Source of the DNA: Pseudomonas sp. Leaf58
GTDB lineage: Bacteria; Pseudomonadota; Gammaproteobacteria; Pseudomonadales; Pseudomonadaceae
Assembly (NCBI RefSeq): GCF_003627215.1
Contig: NZ_CP032677.1
Span: forward strand, 1 to 64,000
DNA length: 64,000 nt
Reading direction: 5' to 3'
Positions 1-11,875 of the stretch are shown here, piece by piece. The position numbers and the translations under genes are program-made. The first letter of the stretch is position 1. The number at the start of each line of letters is the position of its first letter. The notes below the pieces were generated by a model. It was given only the letters and a program-made list of their open reading frames with translations, was not told the DNA's origin and did not search any database.

Positions 1-1542
1 GTGTCAGTGGAACTTTGGCAGCAGTGCGTGGAGCTTCTGCGCGATGAACTGCCTGCCCAGCAATTCAACACCTGGATCCGTCCGCTACAGGTCGAAGCCG
101 AAGGCGACGAGTTGCGCGTCTATGCGCCTAACCGTTTCGTTCTCGATTGGGTCAATGAAAAGTACCTGGGGCGCTTGCTTGAGCTGTTAGGTGAAAACGG
201 CAGTGGCATTGCGCCTGCCCTTTCCTTATTGATTGGCAGCCGTCGCAGCTCGGCACCCCGTGCTGCGCCAAACGCGCCAGTGAGTGCCGCGGTGGCTGCT
301 ACGCTTGCGCAAACCCAGGCGCACAGCCAGCCCCAGAAGGCGGTACCGGCGGCTGCGGTCGAACCGGTCGCGATGGCAGCGTCCGAGCCCGTGCTGGTCG
401 ATGAACTGGCCGAACCGTCCTCGCGTGATAGCTTCGATGCCATGGCCGAGCCTGCATCGGCGCCGGTTAGCAATGCCCGGACTGAACAGCGCACCGTGCA
501 GGTTGAAGGTGCGCTCAAGCACACCAGCTATCTGAACCGTACGTTCACCTTCGACACATTCGTCGAGGGCAAGTCGAACCAGCTGGCACGTGCGGCTGCC
601 TGGCAGGTGGCAGACAACCCCAAACATGGCTACAACCCGCTCTTCCTTTATGGGGGGGTGGGCCTGGGTAAAACCCACCTTATGCATGCTGTGGGTAACC
701 ACCTGCTGAAGAAGAACCCGAATGCCAAGGTTGTGTACCTGCATTCGGAGCGCTTCGTCGCCGACATGGTCAAGGCGCTGCAGCTCAATGCCATTAACGA
801 ATTCAAACGCTTCTACCGTTCGGTAGATGCGTTGCTGATCGACGACATCCAGTTCTTTGCCCGTAAAGAGCGCTCGCAGGAAGAGTTTTTCCACACCTTC
901 AACGCCTTGCTTGAGGGCGGCCAGCAGGTAATCCTTACTTCTGACCGCTACCCCAAGGAGATTGAAGGCCTGGAAGAACGCCTTAAATCGCGCTTTGGTT
1001 GGGGGTTGACGGTGGCTGTCGAGCCGCCTGAGCTGGAAACTCGCGTGGCAATCCTGATGAAGAAGGCCGATCAGGCCAAGGTCGAGTTACCGCATGACGC
1101 GGCCTTCTTTATCGCCCAGCGTATCCGCTCCAACGTCCGTGAACTGGAAGGTGCATTGAAGCGAGTGATTGCTCACTCACACTTCATGGGTCGTGACATC
1201 ACCATCGAGCTGATCCGTGAATCGCTCAAGGACCTGCTGGCGCTGCAGGACAAGCTGGTCAGTGTGGATAACATTCAGCGTACTGTCGCTGAGTACTACA
1301 AGATCAAGATCTCCGATCTGTTGTCCAAGCGGCGTTCGCGTTCTGTCGCGCGCCCGCGCCAGGTGGCGATGGCGCTGTCCAAAGAGCTGACCAACCACAG
1401 TCTGCCGGAAATCGGCGACATGTTCGGTGGTCGCGACCATACGACCGTGCTGCACGCCTGCCGCAAGATCAACGAACTGAAGGAATCCGACGCGGACATC
1501 CGCGAGGACTACAAGAACCTGCTGCGGACGCTGACGACCTGA
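1..1542 (+). CDS. dnaA: chromosomal replication initiator protein DnaA
   Basis: DnaA binds DnaA boxes, melts the origin and loads the DnaB helicase; it also acts as a transcription factor. The 513-residue protein has the N-terminal helicase/DiaA-interaction domain (about 1-85), a long Ala/Pro/Glu-rich linker (about 86-175), and an AAA+ domain with Walker A GGVGLGKT at 218-225 and Walker B LLIDDIQF near 280. The C-terminal DNA-binding domain carries the signature GGRDHTTV. Translation starts at GTG on the first base of the window, so its ribosome binding site and the upstream oriC are outside. An exact DnaA box (TGTGGATAA, 1263-1271) lies inside the gene. It is followed by dnaN after 40 bp, the usual replication operon. 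Confidence 0.98.
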   Translation: MSVELWQQCVELLRDELPAQQFNTWIRPLQVEAEGDELRVYAPNRFVLDWVNEKYLGRLLELLGENGSGIAPALSLLIGSRRSSAPRAAPNAPVSAAVAATLAQTQAHSQPQKAVPAAAVEPVAMAASEPVLVDELAEPSSRDSFDAMAEPASAPVSNARTEQRTVQVEGALKHTSYLNRTFTFDTFVEGKSNQLARAAAWQVADNPKHGYNPLFLYGGVGLGKTHLMHAVGNHLLKKNPNAKVVYLHSERFVADMVKALQLNAINEFKRFYRSVDALLIDDIQFFARKERSQEEFFHTFNALLEGGQQVILTSDRYPKEIEGLEERLKSRFGWGLTVAVEPPELETRVAILMKKADQAKVELPHDAAFFIAQRIRSNVRELEGALKRVIAHSHFMGRDITIELIRESLKDLLALQDKLVSVDNIQRTVAEYYKIKISDLLSKRRSRSVARPRQVAMALSKELTNHSLPEIGDMFGGRDHTTVLHACRKINELKESDADIREDYKNLLRTLTT

Positions 1543-1582
1543 TGGCCGTCTGCGCAGCTAATTGAAGGCAAGGGACTAGACC

Positions 1583-2686
1583 ATGCATTTCACCATTCAA
1601 CGCGAAGCCCTGTTGAAACCCCTGCAACTGGTCGCCGGTGTCGTCGAGCGCCGTCAGACCTTGCCGGTCCTGTCCAACGTACTGCTGGTTGTACAAGGCC
1701 AGCAATTGTCGTTGACCGGTACCGACCTGGAGGTCGAACTGGTAGGCCGCGTGCAACTGGAAGAGCCGGCTGAGCCCGGCGAAATCACTGTCCCGGCACG
1801 CAAGCTGATGGACATTTGCAAAAGCCTGCCGAACGACGCTCTGATCGATATCAAGGTCGACGAGCAAAAACTGTTGGTCAAGGCCGGCCGCAGCCGCTTT
1901 ACCCTGTCGACCCTGCCAGCCAATGACTTCCCTACCGTGGAAGAAGGCCCAGGCTCGCTGACCTGCAACCTGGAGCAAAGCAAGCTGCGTCGCTTGATCG
2001 AGCGCACCAGCTTCGCCATGGCCCAGCAGGATGTGCGCTACTACCTCAACGGCATGCTGCTGGAGGTTTCCCGCAATACGCTGCGTGCGGTAGCCACCGA
2101 CGGTCACCGCTTGGCGCTGTGCTCCATGAGCGCCCCCATTGAGCAGGATGATCGCCACCAAGTCATCGTGCCACGCAAAGGTATCCTGGAACTGGCACGT
2201 CTGTTGACCGACCCAGAAGGCATGGTCAGCATCGTCCTGGGCCAGCACCACATCCGCGCCACCACTGGTGAGTTCACCTTCACCTCCAAGCTGGTGGATG
2301 GCAAGTTCCCGGACTACGAGCGCGTTCTGCCCAAGGGCGGCGACAAGCTAGTGGTCGGCGACCGCCAGGCGCTGCGTGAAGCCTTCAGCCGCACTGCGAT
2401 CCTTTCCAACGAAAAGTACCGCGGTATCCGCCTGCAACTGGCGGCTGGGCAACTGAAGATCCAGGCCAACAACCCCGAGCAGGAAGAAGCTGAAGAAGAA
2501 ATCAGCGTGGACTACGAAGGTAGCTCGCTGGAAATCGGCTTCAACGTCAGCTACCTGCTGGATGTGCTGGGTGTGATGACTACTGAGCAAGTTCGTCTGA
2601 TCCTGTCCGACTCCAACAGCAGTGCGCTGCTGCAGGAAGCTGGCAACGACGATTCTTCCTACGTTGTCATGCCGATGCGCCTGTAA
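1583..2686 (+). CDS. dnaN: DNA polymerase III beta subunit (sliding clamp)
   Basis: This is the ring-shaped processivity clamp that tethers DNA polymerase III and repair polymerases to DNA. At 367 residues it has the normal bacterial clamp length of three repeated clamp folds (about 1-125, 126-245, 246-367). The C-terminal end VMPMRL is the conserved clamp terminus that helps form the protein-binding pocket. A purine-rich AAGG sits about 10 nt before the ATG. It lies 40 bp after dnaA and 15 bp before recF, consistent with one transcription unit. Confidence 0.98.
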   Translation: MHFTIQREALLKPLQLVAGVVERRQTLPVLSNVLLVVQGQQLSLTGTDLEVELVGRVQLEEPAEPGEITVPARKLMDICKSLPNDALIDIKVDEQKLLVKAGRSRFTLSTLPANDFPTVEEGPGSLTCNLEQSKLRRLIERTSFAMAQQDVRYYLNGMLLEVSRNTLRAVATDGHRLALCSMSAPIEQDDRHQVIVPRKGILELARLLTDPEGMVSIVLGQHHIRATTGEFTFTSKLVDGKFPDYERVLPKGGDKLVVGDRQALREAFSRTAILSNEKYRGIRLQLAAGQLKIQANNPEQEEAEEEISVDYEGSSLEIGFNVSYLLDVLGVMTTEQVRLILSDSNSSALLQEAGNDDSSYVVMPMRL

Positions 2687-2701
2687 CCCGTAGCAGGCGA
2701 A

Positions 2702-6230
<3,529 letters not shown>

Positions 6231-6255
6231 TCAGGTGTAGATTGCCAGATACTAG

Positions 6256-6279
6256 AAAGCCCGCTAATGCGGGCTTTTT
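6256..6279 (+). terminator. Rho-independent terminator after gyrB
   Basis: The hairpin AAAGCCCGC-TAAT-GCGGGCTTT is followed by a T run. It ends the dnaA-gyrB operon. On the other strand it can also stop transcription of the converging fisR-like gene, which ends at 6295. Confidence 0.9.
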
Positions 6280-6294
6280 AGTGCCTGGCAATAA

Positions 6295-7587
6295 CTAGCT
6301 CAGGCCCAGCGCCTTCAAGCGACGATACAGCGTACGCTCACTCATGCCGAGGTGGTTGGCCAGTTCGCTGCGTGAGCCTTTGAACTGTTCCAGTGCTTGC
6401 GCAAGCTCACCCAGGTCACTACGCCGTCCCCCTGTCTTCACGGTTGCTACCGGTCTAATCTCGTCCGGCAAATGCTCCGGCCGGATCAGCCCGTCATCGG
6501 TAAATAACCGCGCCCTTTCCAGAATGTTGCGCAGCTCGCGAATATTCCCTGGGAACGAATGCAGCCCAAGCTGCTGCAAGGCCTCCGCGCTCAGCTTGGG
6601 CGTCGGCTTGCCTGCCGTGCGCTGCAGTAGGCTCTGTGCGAGCAGGGGCAAGTCTTCGACCCGTTCGCGCAGTGCAGGCAGGCGGATCGGGAAGCCGCTG
6701 ATGCGGTAGTACAGGTCTTCGCGGAAGCTCCCATTCGCGACCATTTGCTTGAGCGGCTTGTGAGTTGCCGACACCAGGCGGAAATCCGAATGCACTGTGC
6801 GCAGGCTGCCAACCGGGCGAAAGCTGCCGGACTCGATCAAGCGCAGCAGTTTCACCTGCATCGCCAGCGGCACTTCGCCAATTTCATCAAGGAACAGGGT
6901 GCCGCCATGGGCTGCTTCAGCGAGGCCAACCTTGCGCTGGTTGGCACCGGTGAACGCGCCCTTCTCGTAGCCGAACAACTCACTCTCGAACAATGACTCG
7001 GTCAGGCCAGTGCAGTCGACCACTACCAGTGGGCCGTTGGCCCGGGGGCTGCCCATGTGCACTGCGCGGGCAAACAGCTCCTTGCCAGTCCCCGACTCAC
7101 CCTGCAGCAACACCGGGATTTGTGCGGGCGCCGCGCGCTGCAGACTGGCCAGGGCAGCCTTGAATGCTGGCGCCCGGCCGACCAGCCCCTGTTCCTGAGG
7201 CTGCGCCGAGGCGAGGGTGATGGTGGTCAGCCGTTCGACAAAGGCTACCACCCTGCCCTGTTCGTCCAGGATCGGCCGTAGCTCGACATCCACATGTTCG
7301 GGGCCACGTGGCGTGTGATGAATGTGCAACACCCGCTCCGGTACTTTGCTGTCCCACGCCTTGCGCATCGGGCAATGCTCGCCAGCCTGGTCGCACGGCA
7401 CGGCGTAGTGGTGCGAGACCTTGTGGCACTTTTCGCCCAGCGGCGCCTGGTCATGCTGGCCGAACTGGCGGCGGTAGGCGGCGTTCGCGGCCAGGATGTT
7501 GTAGTCGGTGTCCAGCACGATGGTTGGCAGGGCATCGTGCTCAAGGTAGGAAACCAGGGCTAGGATGAGGGGATGAGCTTCAGGCAT
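6295..7587 (-). CDS. FisR-like sigma-54-dependent activator of sulfide oxidation
   Basis: A 430-residue enhancer-binding protein. It has an N-terminal PAS-like sensor domain (about 1-130), an AAA+ sigma-54 activation domain with Walker A GESGTGKE at 163-170, GAFTGA at 210-215 and Walker [10 protein letters not shown] near 228-236, and a C-terminal Fis-type helix-turn-helix (about 400-430). The sensor holds three cysteines at 54, 65 and 72. Their spacing (11 and 7) is the same as C53/C64/C71 of the sulfane-sulfur sensor FisR of Cupriavidus. The gene is divergent from a persulfide dioxygenase and sulfide:quinone oxidoreductase, as fisR is. I chose the ATG at 7587; an upstream ATG at 7644 is possible but would run through the CTGTCAG repeat region. 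Function as a sulfane-sulfur sensor is inferred. Confidence 0.8.
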   Translation of the reverse strand: MPEAHPLILALVSYLEHDALPTIVLDTDYNILAANAAYRRQFGQHDQAPLGEKCHKVSHHYAVPCDQAGEHCPMRKAWDSKVPERVLHIHHTPRGPEHVDVELRPILDEQGRVVAFVERLTTITLASAQPQEQGLVGRAPAFKAALASLQRAAPAQIPVLLQGESGTGKELFARAVHMGSPRANGPLVVVDCTGLTESLFESELFGYEKGAFTGANQRKVGLAEAAHGGTLFLDEIGEVPLAMQVKLLRLIESGSFRPVGSLRTVHSDFRLVSATHKPLKQMVANGSFREDLYYRISGFPIRLPALRERVEDLPLLAQSLLQRTAGKPTPKLSAEALQQLGLHSFPGNIRELRNILERARLFTDDGLIRPEHLPDEIRPVATVKTGGRRSDLGELAQALEQFKGSRSELANHLGMSERTLYRRLKALGLS

Positions 7588-7647
7588 GACGGCACCGATT
7601 GGATGAGCCGGCGCAGGGTAACAAGGACTGCCAAACACTGCCATTGG

Positions 7648-7696
7648 CTGACAGTCGACTGCCAGCCGTGCTGTCAGTTTCGCCGACAGCTGTCAG
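7648..7696. promoter_or_regulatory. candidate enhancer (UAS) with CTGTCAG repeats
   Basis: CTGACAG (7648-7654) forms an inverted pair with CTGTCAG (7671-7677). A second direct CTGTCAG copy (7690-7696) lies inside the palindrome GACAGCTGTC. The array sits about 40-90 bp upstream of a sigma-54-like promoter and next to the regulator gene, where an enhancer-binding protein would bind. Binding by the neighbouring FisR-like protein is inferred. Confidence 0.55.
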
Positions 7697-7735
7697 CCGC
7701 GGGCCGGATTCATTGGGCCATGCGTAGGAAAAAGC

Positions 7736-7752
7736 CTGGCATGCATCTTGAT
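7736..7752 (+). promoter_or_regulatory. candidate sigma-54 promoter for pdo-sqr
   Basis: CTGGCATGCATCTTGAT fits the -24/-12 layout (TGGCA, then GG-N10-GA). The only weak position is GA in place of the usual GC at -12. It lies about 60 bp before the dioxygenase ATG at 7810 and downstream of the CTGTCAG array. Confidence 0.6.
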
Positions 7753-7809
7753 AAACCTCCAGTCACTGCCTACGCCTTACAAGGCATGGCGGATAAATTG
7801 GAGAACGTG

Positions 7810-8694
7810 ATGATCATCGGCAACAACCTTCACGTGGACGCCTTTTTCGACAAGGCGACCTCGACCATCAGCTATCTGGTCATGGACCGTGAAACCCGGC
7901 AATGCGCATTGATCGACAGCGTGCTGGATTATGACCCCAAGTCCGGGCGCACCTGCAGCGCTTCGGCAGACCGGTTGATCGAGCGTGTGGCGGAGCTGAA
8001 TGCCAGCGTGCGCTGGGTGCTGGAAACCCATGTGCACGCCGACCACCTTTCAGCAGCGGCCTACCTGAAGGAAAGGCTTGGCGGCCATACCGCTATCGGC
8101 GCGCACATAACCCAGGTGCAGAAAGTGTTCGGTGACCTGTTCAATGCCGAACCTGGCTTTGCCCGCGACGGCAGCCAGTTCGATGTGCTGTTCGAGGACG
8201 AGGAAGGTTTCCGCATTGGCAACCTGCATGCCCGTGCGCTGCACACCCCGGGGCATACACCCGCGTGCATGAGCTTCATGATCGAGGACGGCGGCGAGAT
8301 CGCGGTGTTCGTCGGCGACACCTTGTTCATGCCCGACTACGGCACTGCCCGCTGTGACTTCCCGGGGGCCGATGCCCGTACCTTGTATCGCTCGATCCGT
8401 CGCCTGCTGGCCTTCCCCGACTCGACCCGGCTGTTCATGTGCCACGACTACCTGCCCGGTGGCCGCGACATGCAGTACGTCACCACCGTGGCCGAGCAGC
8501 GCGCCAGCAATATCCACATTCACCAAGGCATCGACGAGGCCAGTTTCGTCGCCATGCGCGAAGCGCGCGACAAGACACTCGACATGCCGGTACTGATCCT
8601 GCCCGCGGTGCAGGTGAACATGCGTAGCGGCCAGTTCCCCGCACCAGAAGAGAACGGTGTGAGCTACCTGAAGATCCCGCTGAACAAGCTGTAA
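7810..8694 (+). CDS. persulfide dioxygenase (ETHE1-like metallo-beta-lactamase fold)
   Basis: This protein oxidises glutathione persulfide to sulfite with a mononuclear iron. The 294-residue sequence has the metallo-beta-lactamase metal motif H74-V-H76-A-D78-H79, the second His region LHTPGHTPACMSF, and a third in GDTLFMPDYGTARCDFPG, all typical of ETHE1/PDO proteins. ATG 7810 was chosen because GGAG (7800-7803) lies 6 nt upstream; ATG 7786 lacks one. It is followed 39 bp later by the sulfide:quinone oxidoreductase, which generates the sulfane sulfur it consumes. Earlier annotations often call such genes simply beta-lactamase-domain proteins. Confidence 0.85.
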   Translation: MIIGNNLHVDAFFDKATSTISYLVMDRETRQCALIDSVLDYDPKSGRTCSASADRLIERVAELNASVRWVLETHVHADHLSAAAYLKERLGGHTAIGAHITQVQKVFGDLFNAEPGFARDGSQFDVLFEDEEGFRIGNLHARALHTPGHTPACMSFMIEDGGEIAVFVGDTLFMPDYGTARCDFPGADARTLYRSIRRLLAFPDSTRLFMCHDYLPGGRDMQYVTTVAEQRASNIHIHQGIDEASFVAMREARDKTLDMPVLILPAVQVNMRSGQFPAPEENGVSYLKIPLNKL

Positions 8695-8733
8695 CCGCCC
8701 TGCCCTATAACCAGATTTCCAGGATTTACCGCC

Positions 8734-10002
8734 ATGCCTGCCTTGTTGTCCCCAACCAATACCGACCACTACACAGTGGTCATCGTCGGTGCCGGTGCCG
8801 CTGGTATCGCCACCGCATCCAGCCTGATCAGCCGTGACCCGTCGCTGGACGTTACCTTGATTGACCCAGCCGACGTGCATTATTACCAGCCCGGCTGGAC
8901 TATGGTCGGTGCCGGTGTGTTCAAGGCGTCGAGCACTGCCCGCACCATGGCCGCGACGGTTCCGCGTGGGGTGCGCTGGATTAAAGCGCGGGTGCAGGTC
9001 TTTGACTCGTTGGGCCAGTTGGTCCTCCTTGAGGACGGGCGGGCCATCCGCTATCAACAACTGGTGGTCTGCCCTGGGCTCAAGCTGGATTGGGCTGCCA
9101 TCGATGGGCTTAGCGAGACCCTGGGCCGCAACGGCGTCACTTCCAACTACCGCTTCGACTTGGCGCCCTACACGTGGGAGCTGGTGCAGAAACTCAAGCA
9201 AGGCCGCGCCGTGTTCAGTCAGCCGCCGATGCCCATCAAGTGCGCGGGCGCGCCGCAGAAGGCGCTGTACCTGTCTTGCGACCACTGGCTGCGCCATGGT
9301 CACTTAGGGGCTGTGAAGGCCAGTTTCTTCAATGCCGGCGCGGTATTGTTCGGTGTGGCGGACTACGTGCCCGCGCTGATGAAGTACATCGACAAGTACG
9401 CGGTAGACCTCCATTTTGCCCACCGCCTGGTAGCCGTGGACGGCCCGAACAAGCGCGCTACCTTTGTGCGTACCTTGGCCGATGGCAGCAGTGAAACCCG
9501 CATCGAAGCCTTCGACATGCTGCATGTTGTACCACCGCAGGTGGCACCGGCGTTCATTCGCGAAAGCCCATTGGCCGATAGTGCCGGTTGGGTCGATGTC
9601 GATCCGCACACCCTGCGCCATCGCAAGTTCGGCAACATCCATGCCCTAGGTGACGTAGCCAACACCACCAATGCCAAGACTGCTGCGGCTGCCCGCAAGC
9701 AGGCACCGGTGGTAGCCAACAACGTGCTGGTGGCGCTTGGCAAGCTGCCAACGCTGGCCCAGTACGACGGCTATGGCTCGTGCCCGCTTACCGTCGAGCG
9801 CGGCAAGATTGTGCTGGCAGAGTTCACCTATGGCGGCAAGCTGGCACCGAGCTTCCCCAACTGGTTGCTCGATGGCCGCAAGCCGACGCGCCTGGCATGG
9901 CTGCTCAAGGCGCAGGCGCTGCCACCCCTGTACTGGCAAGGCATGCTCAAGGGGCGCGAGTGGCTGGCACGCCCGCAGTTGGTAGCCGAGGGTGGGCAGT
10001 GA
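8734..10002 (+). CDS. sqr: sulfide:quinone oxidoreductase, type II (SQOR-like)
   Basis: A membrane-peripheral flavoprotein that oxidises H2S to sulfane sulfur and passes electrons to quinone. The 422-residue protein starts with an FAD-binding Rossmann motif VVIVGAGAAGIATA (about 15-28). Cys170 in the motif KCAGAPQKALYLS, and Cys350, match the two redox cysteines of the human SQOR type (type II), both in local sequence and separation. The C-terminal third contains the GDVANTTNAKTAAAARKQ segment lining the FAD. It overlaps the permease start by GTGA. Confidence 0.9.
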   Translation: MPALLSPTNTDHYTVVIVGAGAAGIATASSLISRDPSLDVTLIDPADVHYYQPGWTMVGAGVFKASSTARTMAATVPRGVRWIKARVQVFDSLGQLVLLEDGRAIRYQQLVVCPGLKLDWAAIDGLSETLGRNGVTSNYRFDLAPYTWELVQKLKQGRAVFSQPPMPIKCAGAPQKALYLSCDHWLRHGHLGAVKASFFNAGAVLFGVADYVPALMKYIDKYAVDLHFAHRLVAVDGPNKRATFVRTLADGSSETRIEAFDMLHVVPPQVAPAFIRESPLADSAGWVDVDPHTLRHRKFGNIHALGDVANTTNAKTAAAARKQAPVVANNVLVALGKLPTLAQYDGYGSCPLTVERGKIVLAEFTYGGKLAPSFPNWLLDGRKPTRLAWLLKAQALPPLYWQGMLKGREWLARPQLVAEGGQ

Positions 10003-10817
10003 TCGAACATCAATTATTGGGTGCAGGCCTAGGCGCAATCATCGGCGCTGTGCTGGCATTGACGGGGGCGGGCGGTGGCATCCTCGCAGTGCCTTTGCTG
10101 GTATTCGGCCTGGGGCTGTCGATGGTCGAGGCGGCACCGGTCGGTTTGCTGGCTGTAGGCTTGGCGGCGGCGGTTGGTGCTGTGCTGGGCTTGCGTCAGG
10201 GCTTGGTGCGCTACCGGGCAGCACTGTTCATCGCACTGATAGGGGTGGCAGCGGCCCCGTTCGGGCTGATGCTGGCGCACCGCCTGCCGAACACGCCACT
10301 GCAGTTGGTGTTCGCTGCGGTGCTGGTGTACGCCTGCCTGCGCATCTGGCGCAAGGCGGCCAAAGAGCTGCGCGGTGAAGCCAATGACGCCCATCGCTAC
10401 ATTGAACCCTGTGTGCTGAACCCGTTGCAGGGCCGTTTGCGCTGGACCCTGCCCTGTGCGCGTGCCTTGGCTTTCACTGGCGCGCTGTCCGGGCTTTTGT
10501 CTGGCCTGCTTGGCGTGGGGGGTGGCTTCGTCATCATCCCGGCCTTGAACCGCTATACCAACCTACGCATGGCCAGCATCGTTTCCACCTCGCTGGCAGT
10601 GATCGCTCTGGTATCTGCCGGCAGTGTGGTCAGCGCCAGCCTGGCGGGGGTCATGCATTGGCAGGTTGGCGCGCCGTTCGCCATCGGCGCGGTGCTCGGT
10701 TTGCTGCTGGCGCGGCCACTGGCGGCCAAGCTAGCCGGGCCGCGCTTGCAGCAGATGTTTGCCGTGGCAGGTTGGGCAGCTGCGCTGCTACTGGTCGGCA
10801 AGGCGCTACTGGGCTAG
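9999..10817 (+). CDS. TauE/SafE-family sulfite/sulfur-compound permease
   Basis: A 272-residue integral membrane protein of the TauE/SafE (DUF81) family with about eight hydrophobic segments in two repeats. Each repeat begins with a Gly-rich motif (LTGAGGGILAVPLL near 25 and LLGVGGGFVIIPAL near 175). Start is GTG 9999, overlapping the sqr stop (GTGA), so the two are translationally coupled. Members are proposed to export sulfite or other sulfur anions, which fits removal of the sulfite made by the dioxygenase. The substrate is inferred from context. Its 3' end overlaps the converging LysR gene by 12 bp. Confidence 0.8.
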   Translation: MIEHQLLGAGLGAIIGAVLALTGAGGGILAVPLLVFGLGLSMVEAAPVGLLAVGLAAAVGAVLGLRQGLVRYRAALFIALIGVAAAPFGLMLAHRLPNTPLQLVFAAVLVYACLRIWRKAAKELRGEANDAHRYIEPCVLNPLQGRLRWTLPCARALAFTGALSGLLSGLLGVGGGFVIIPALNRYTNLRMASIVSTSLAVIALVSAGSVVSASLAGVMHWQVGAPFAIGAVLGLLLARPLAAKLAGPRLQQMFAVAGWAAALLLVGKALLG

Positions 10818-11693
10818 CAGTTCGCTCTGTTCGGCCGCGCACAGCGCCAGCAGGTAATCCCACACCACTCGCAGGCGTACCGACTTGTGCAACTCGCGAC
10901 GGGTGCAGATCCAGTAACTGCGCTGGATAGTCTCGCCAGGTAGCACGCGCACCAGCGTCGGGTCGTGGCGGGCCATGTAGTTGGGCAGTACGGCGATGCC
11001 CAGCCCGGCGCGGGCGGCGGCCTGCTGGGCGATCACGCTGGTGCTGCGAAACACCACATTGGGGGCGCGGCAAAAGCTGTTGAGAAACAGCAGCTCCTGG
11101 CTGAACAGCAAGTCGTCGACGTAACCGATCCAGCTGTGCCGGGCCAAGTCCTCGCGGTTGTGCAAAGGTGGCGCGCGGTTCAGGTACTCCTGGCTGGCGT
11201 ACAGCGCCAGGCGATAGTCGGTGAGCTTGCGGGTAATCAGCAGGTCAGCGTTCGGGCGTTCCAGGTGGATACTGATCTCTGCCTCGCGGTTGAGGATGCT
11301 GACGAAGCGCGGCACGGCCACCAGTTCTACTTCCAGGCCGGGGTAGCGCTCGAACAGCGCGTTCATGCGTGGGGTGAAAAACATGATGCCGATGCCTTCC
11401 GTCACACCTAGGCGAATCTTGCCCAGCGGGGTGATGGCCTGAGTGATTTCTTCCTGCGCCAGCAGGGCGACGTTTTCCATGGCTTCGGCGTGCTTGAGCA
11501 GGGCCTGGCCAGAAGGGGTCAGTTCGTAGCCCTGGGCATGCTGCACGAACAGCGCAGTGCCCAGGCTTTGCTCGATGCTCTCGATATGCCGGGCCACCGT
11601 GCTGTGGGTGGTATTGAGGCGCTTGGCGGCAGTAAGCAGGCGGCCGCTGCGCTGCAACTCGAGGAAAAACCGCAGATCATTCCAGTCGAACAT
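10806..11693 (-). CDS. LysR-family transcriptional regulator
   Basis: A 295-residue LysR regulator. The N-terminal winged helix-turn-helix (about 3-62, with AAKRLNTTHSTVARHIESIE) is followed by a two-lobed periplasmic-binding-like effector domain (about 90-285). It is divergent from the GMC dehydrogenase at 11876, with two inverted repeats between them, so it probably controls that dehydrogenase and the adjacent transporter. The effector is unknown. Its 3' end overlaps the permease gene tail to tail. Confidence 0.88.
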   Translation of the reverse strand: MFDWNDLRFFLELQRSGRLLTAAKRLNTTHSTVARHIESIEQSLGTALFVQHAQGYELTPSGQALLKHAEAMENVALLAQEEITQAITPLGKIRLGVTEGIGIMFFTPRMNALFERYPGLEVELVAVPRFVSILNREAEISIHLERPNADLLITRKLTDYRLALYASQEYLNRAPPLHNREDLARHSWIGYVDDLLFSQELLFLNSFCRAPNVVFRSTSVIAQQAAARAGLGIAVLPNYMARHDPTLVRVLPGETIQRSYWICTRRELHKSVRLRVVWDYLLALCAAEQSELLAQ

Positions 11694-11717
11694 GCTTATC
11701 CTTTTTGGCAGTTCGTT

Positions 11718-11757
11718 CCGGCCCTTTCGCGGGTGAACCCGCTCTCACAGAGGCCGG
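11718..11757. repeat. REP element (single unit)
   Basis: A REP-type sequence with outer arms CCGGCC/GGCCGG around the core GCGGGTGAACCCGC, which can form a short hairpin. It sits between two divergent genes, which is less usual than the convergent positions of the other copies. Confidence 0.75.
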
Positions 11758-11770
11758 TACAGGCTTACCC

Positions 11771-11824
11771 CTGTGCTAAAACGCACAGCGGCTGCGCGAA
11801 ATCTCGTGTTTCACCCACGAAATT
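11771..11824. promoter_or_regulatory. two inverted repeats, candidate LysR operator
   Basis: CTGTGC-N6-GCACAG (11771-11788) is a perfect inverted repeat. It is followed by AATCTCGTG-N7-CACGAAATT (11800-11824) with one mismatch. Both lie in the divergent region between the LysR gene and the GMC dehydrogenase. Paired dyads are common for LysR recall and activation sites; the assignment is inferred. Confidence 0.45.
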
Positions 11825-11844
11825 ACTCACTAAGATGGATCGGG

Positions 11845-11859
11845 ACAAGAATAAAAAAC
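11845..11859 (+). promoter_or_regulatory. A-rich Hfq/Crc-like motif in the dehydrogenase leader
   Basis: ACAAGAATAAAAAAC contains overlapping AANAANAA patterns just upstream of the GAGG Shine-Dalgarno of the GMC dehydrogenase (ATG 11876). In Pseudomonas such catabolite activity motifs near the ribosome binding site are bound by Hfq with Crc to repress translation. Confidence 0.5.
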
Positions 11860-11875
11860 GGGCGCGAGGTTGCAC

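Noticed and set aside
7306..7322. GGGGCCACGTGGCGTG as a parS-like site
   Set aside because: Only the central CCACGTGG matches; the flanking GTT/AAC bases needed for ParB are missing.
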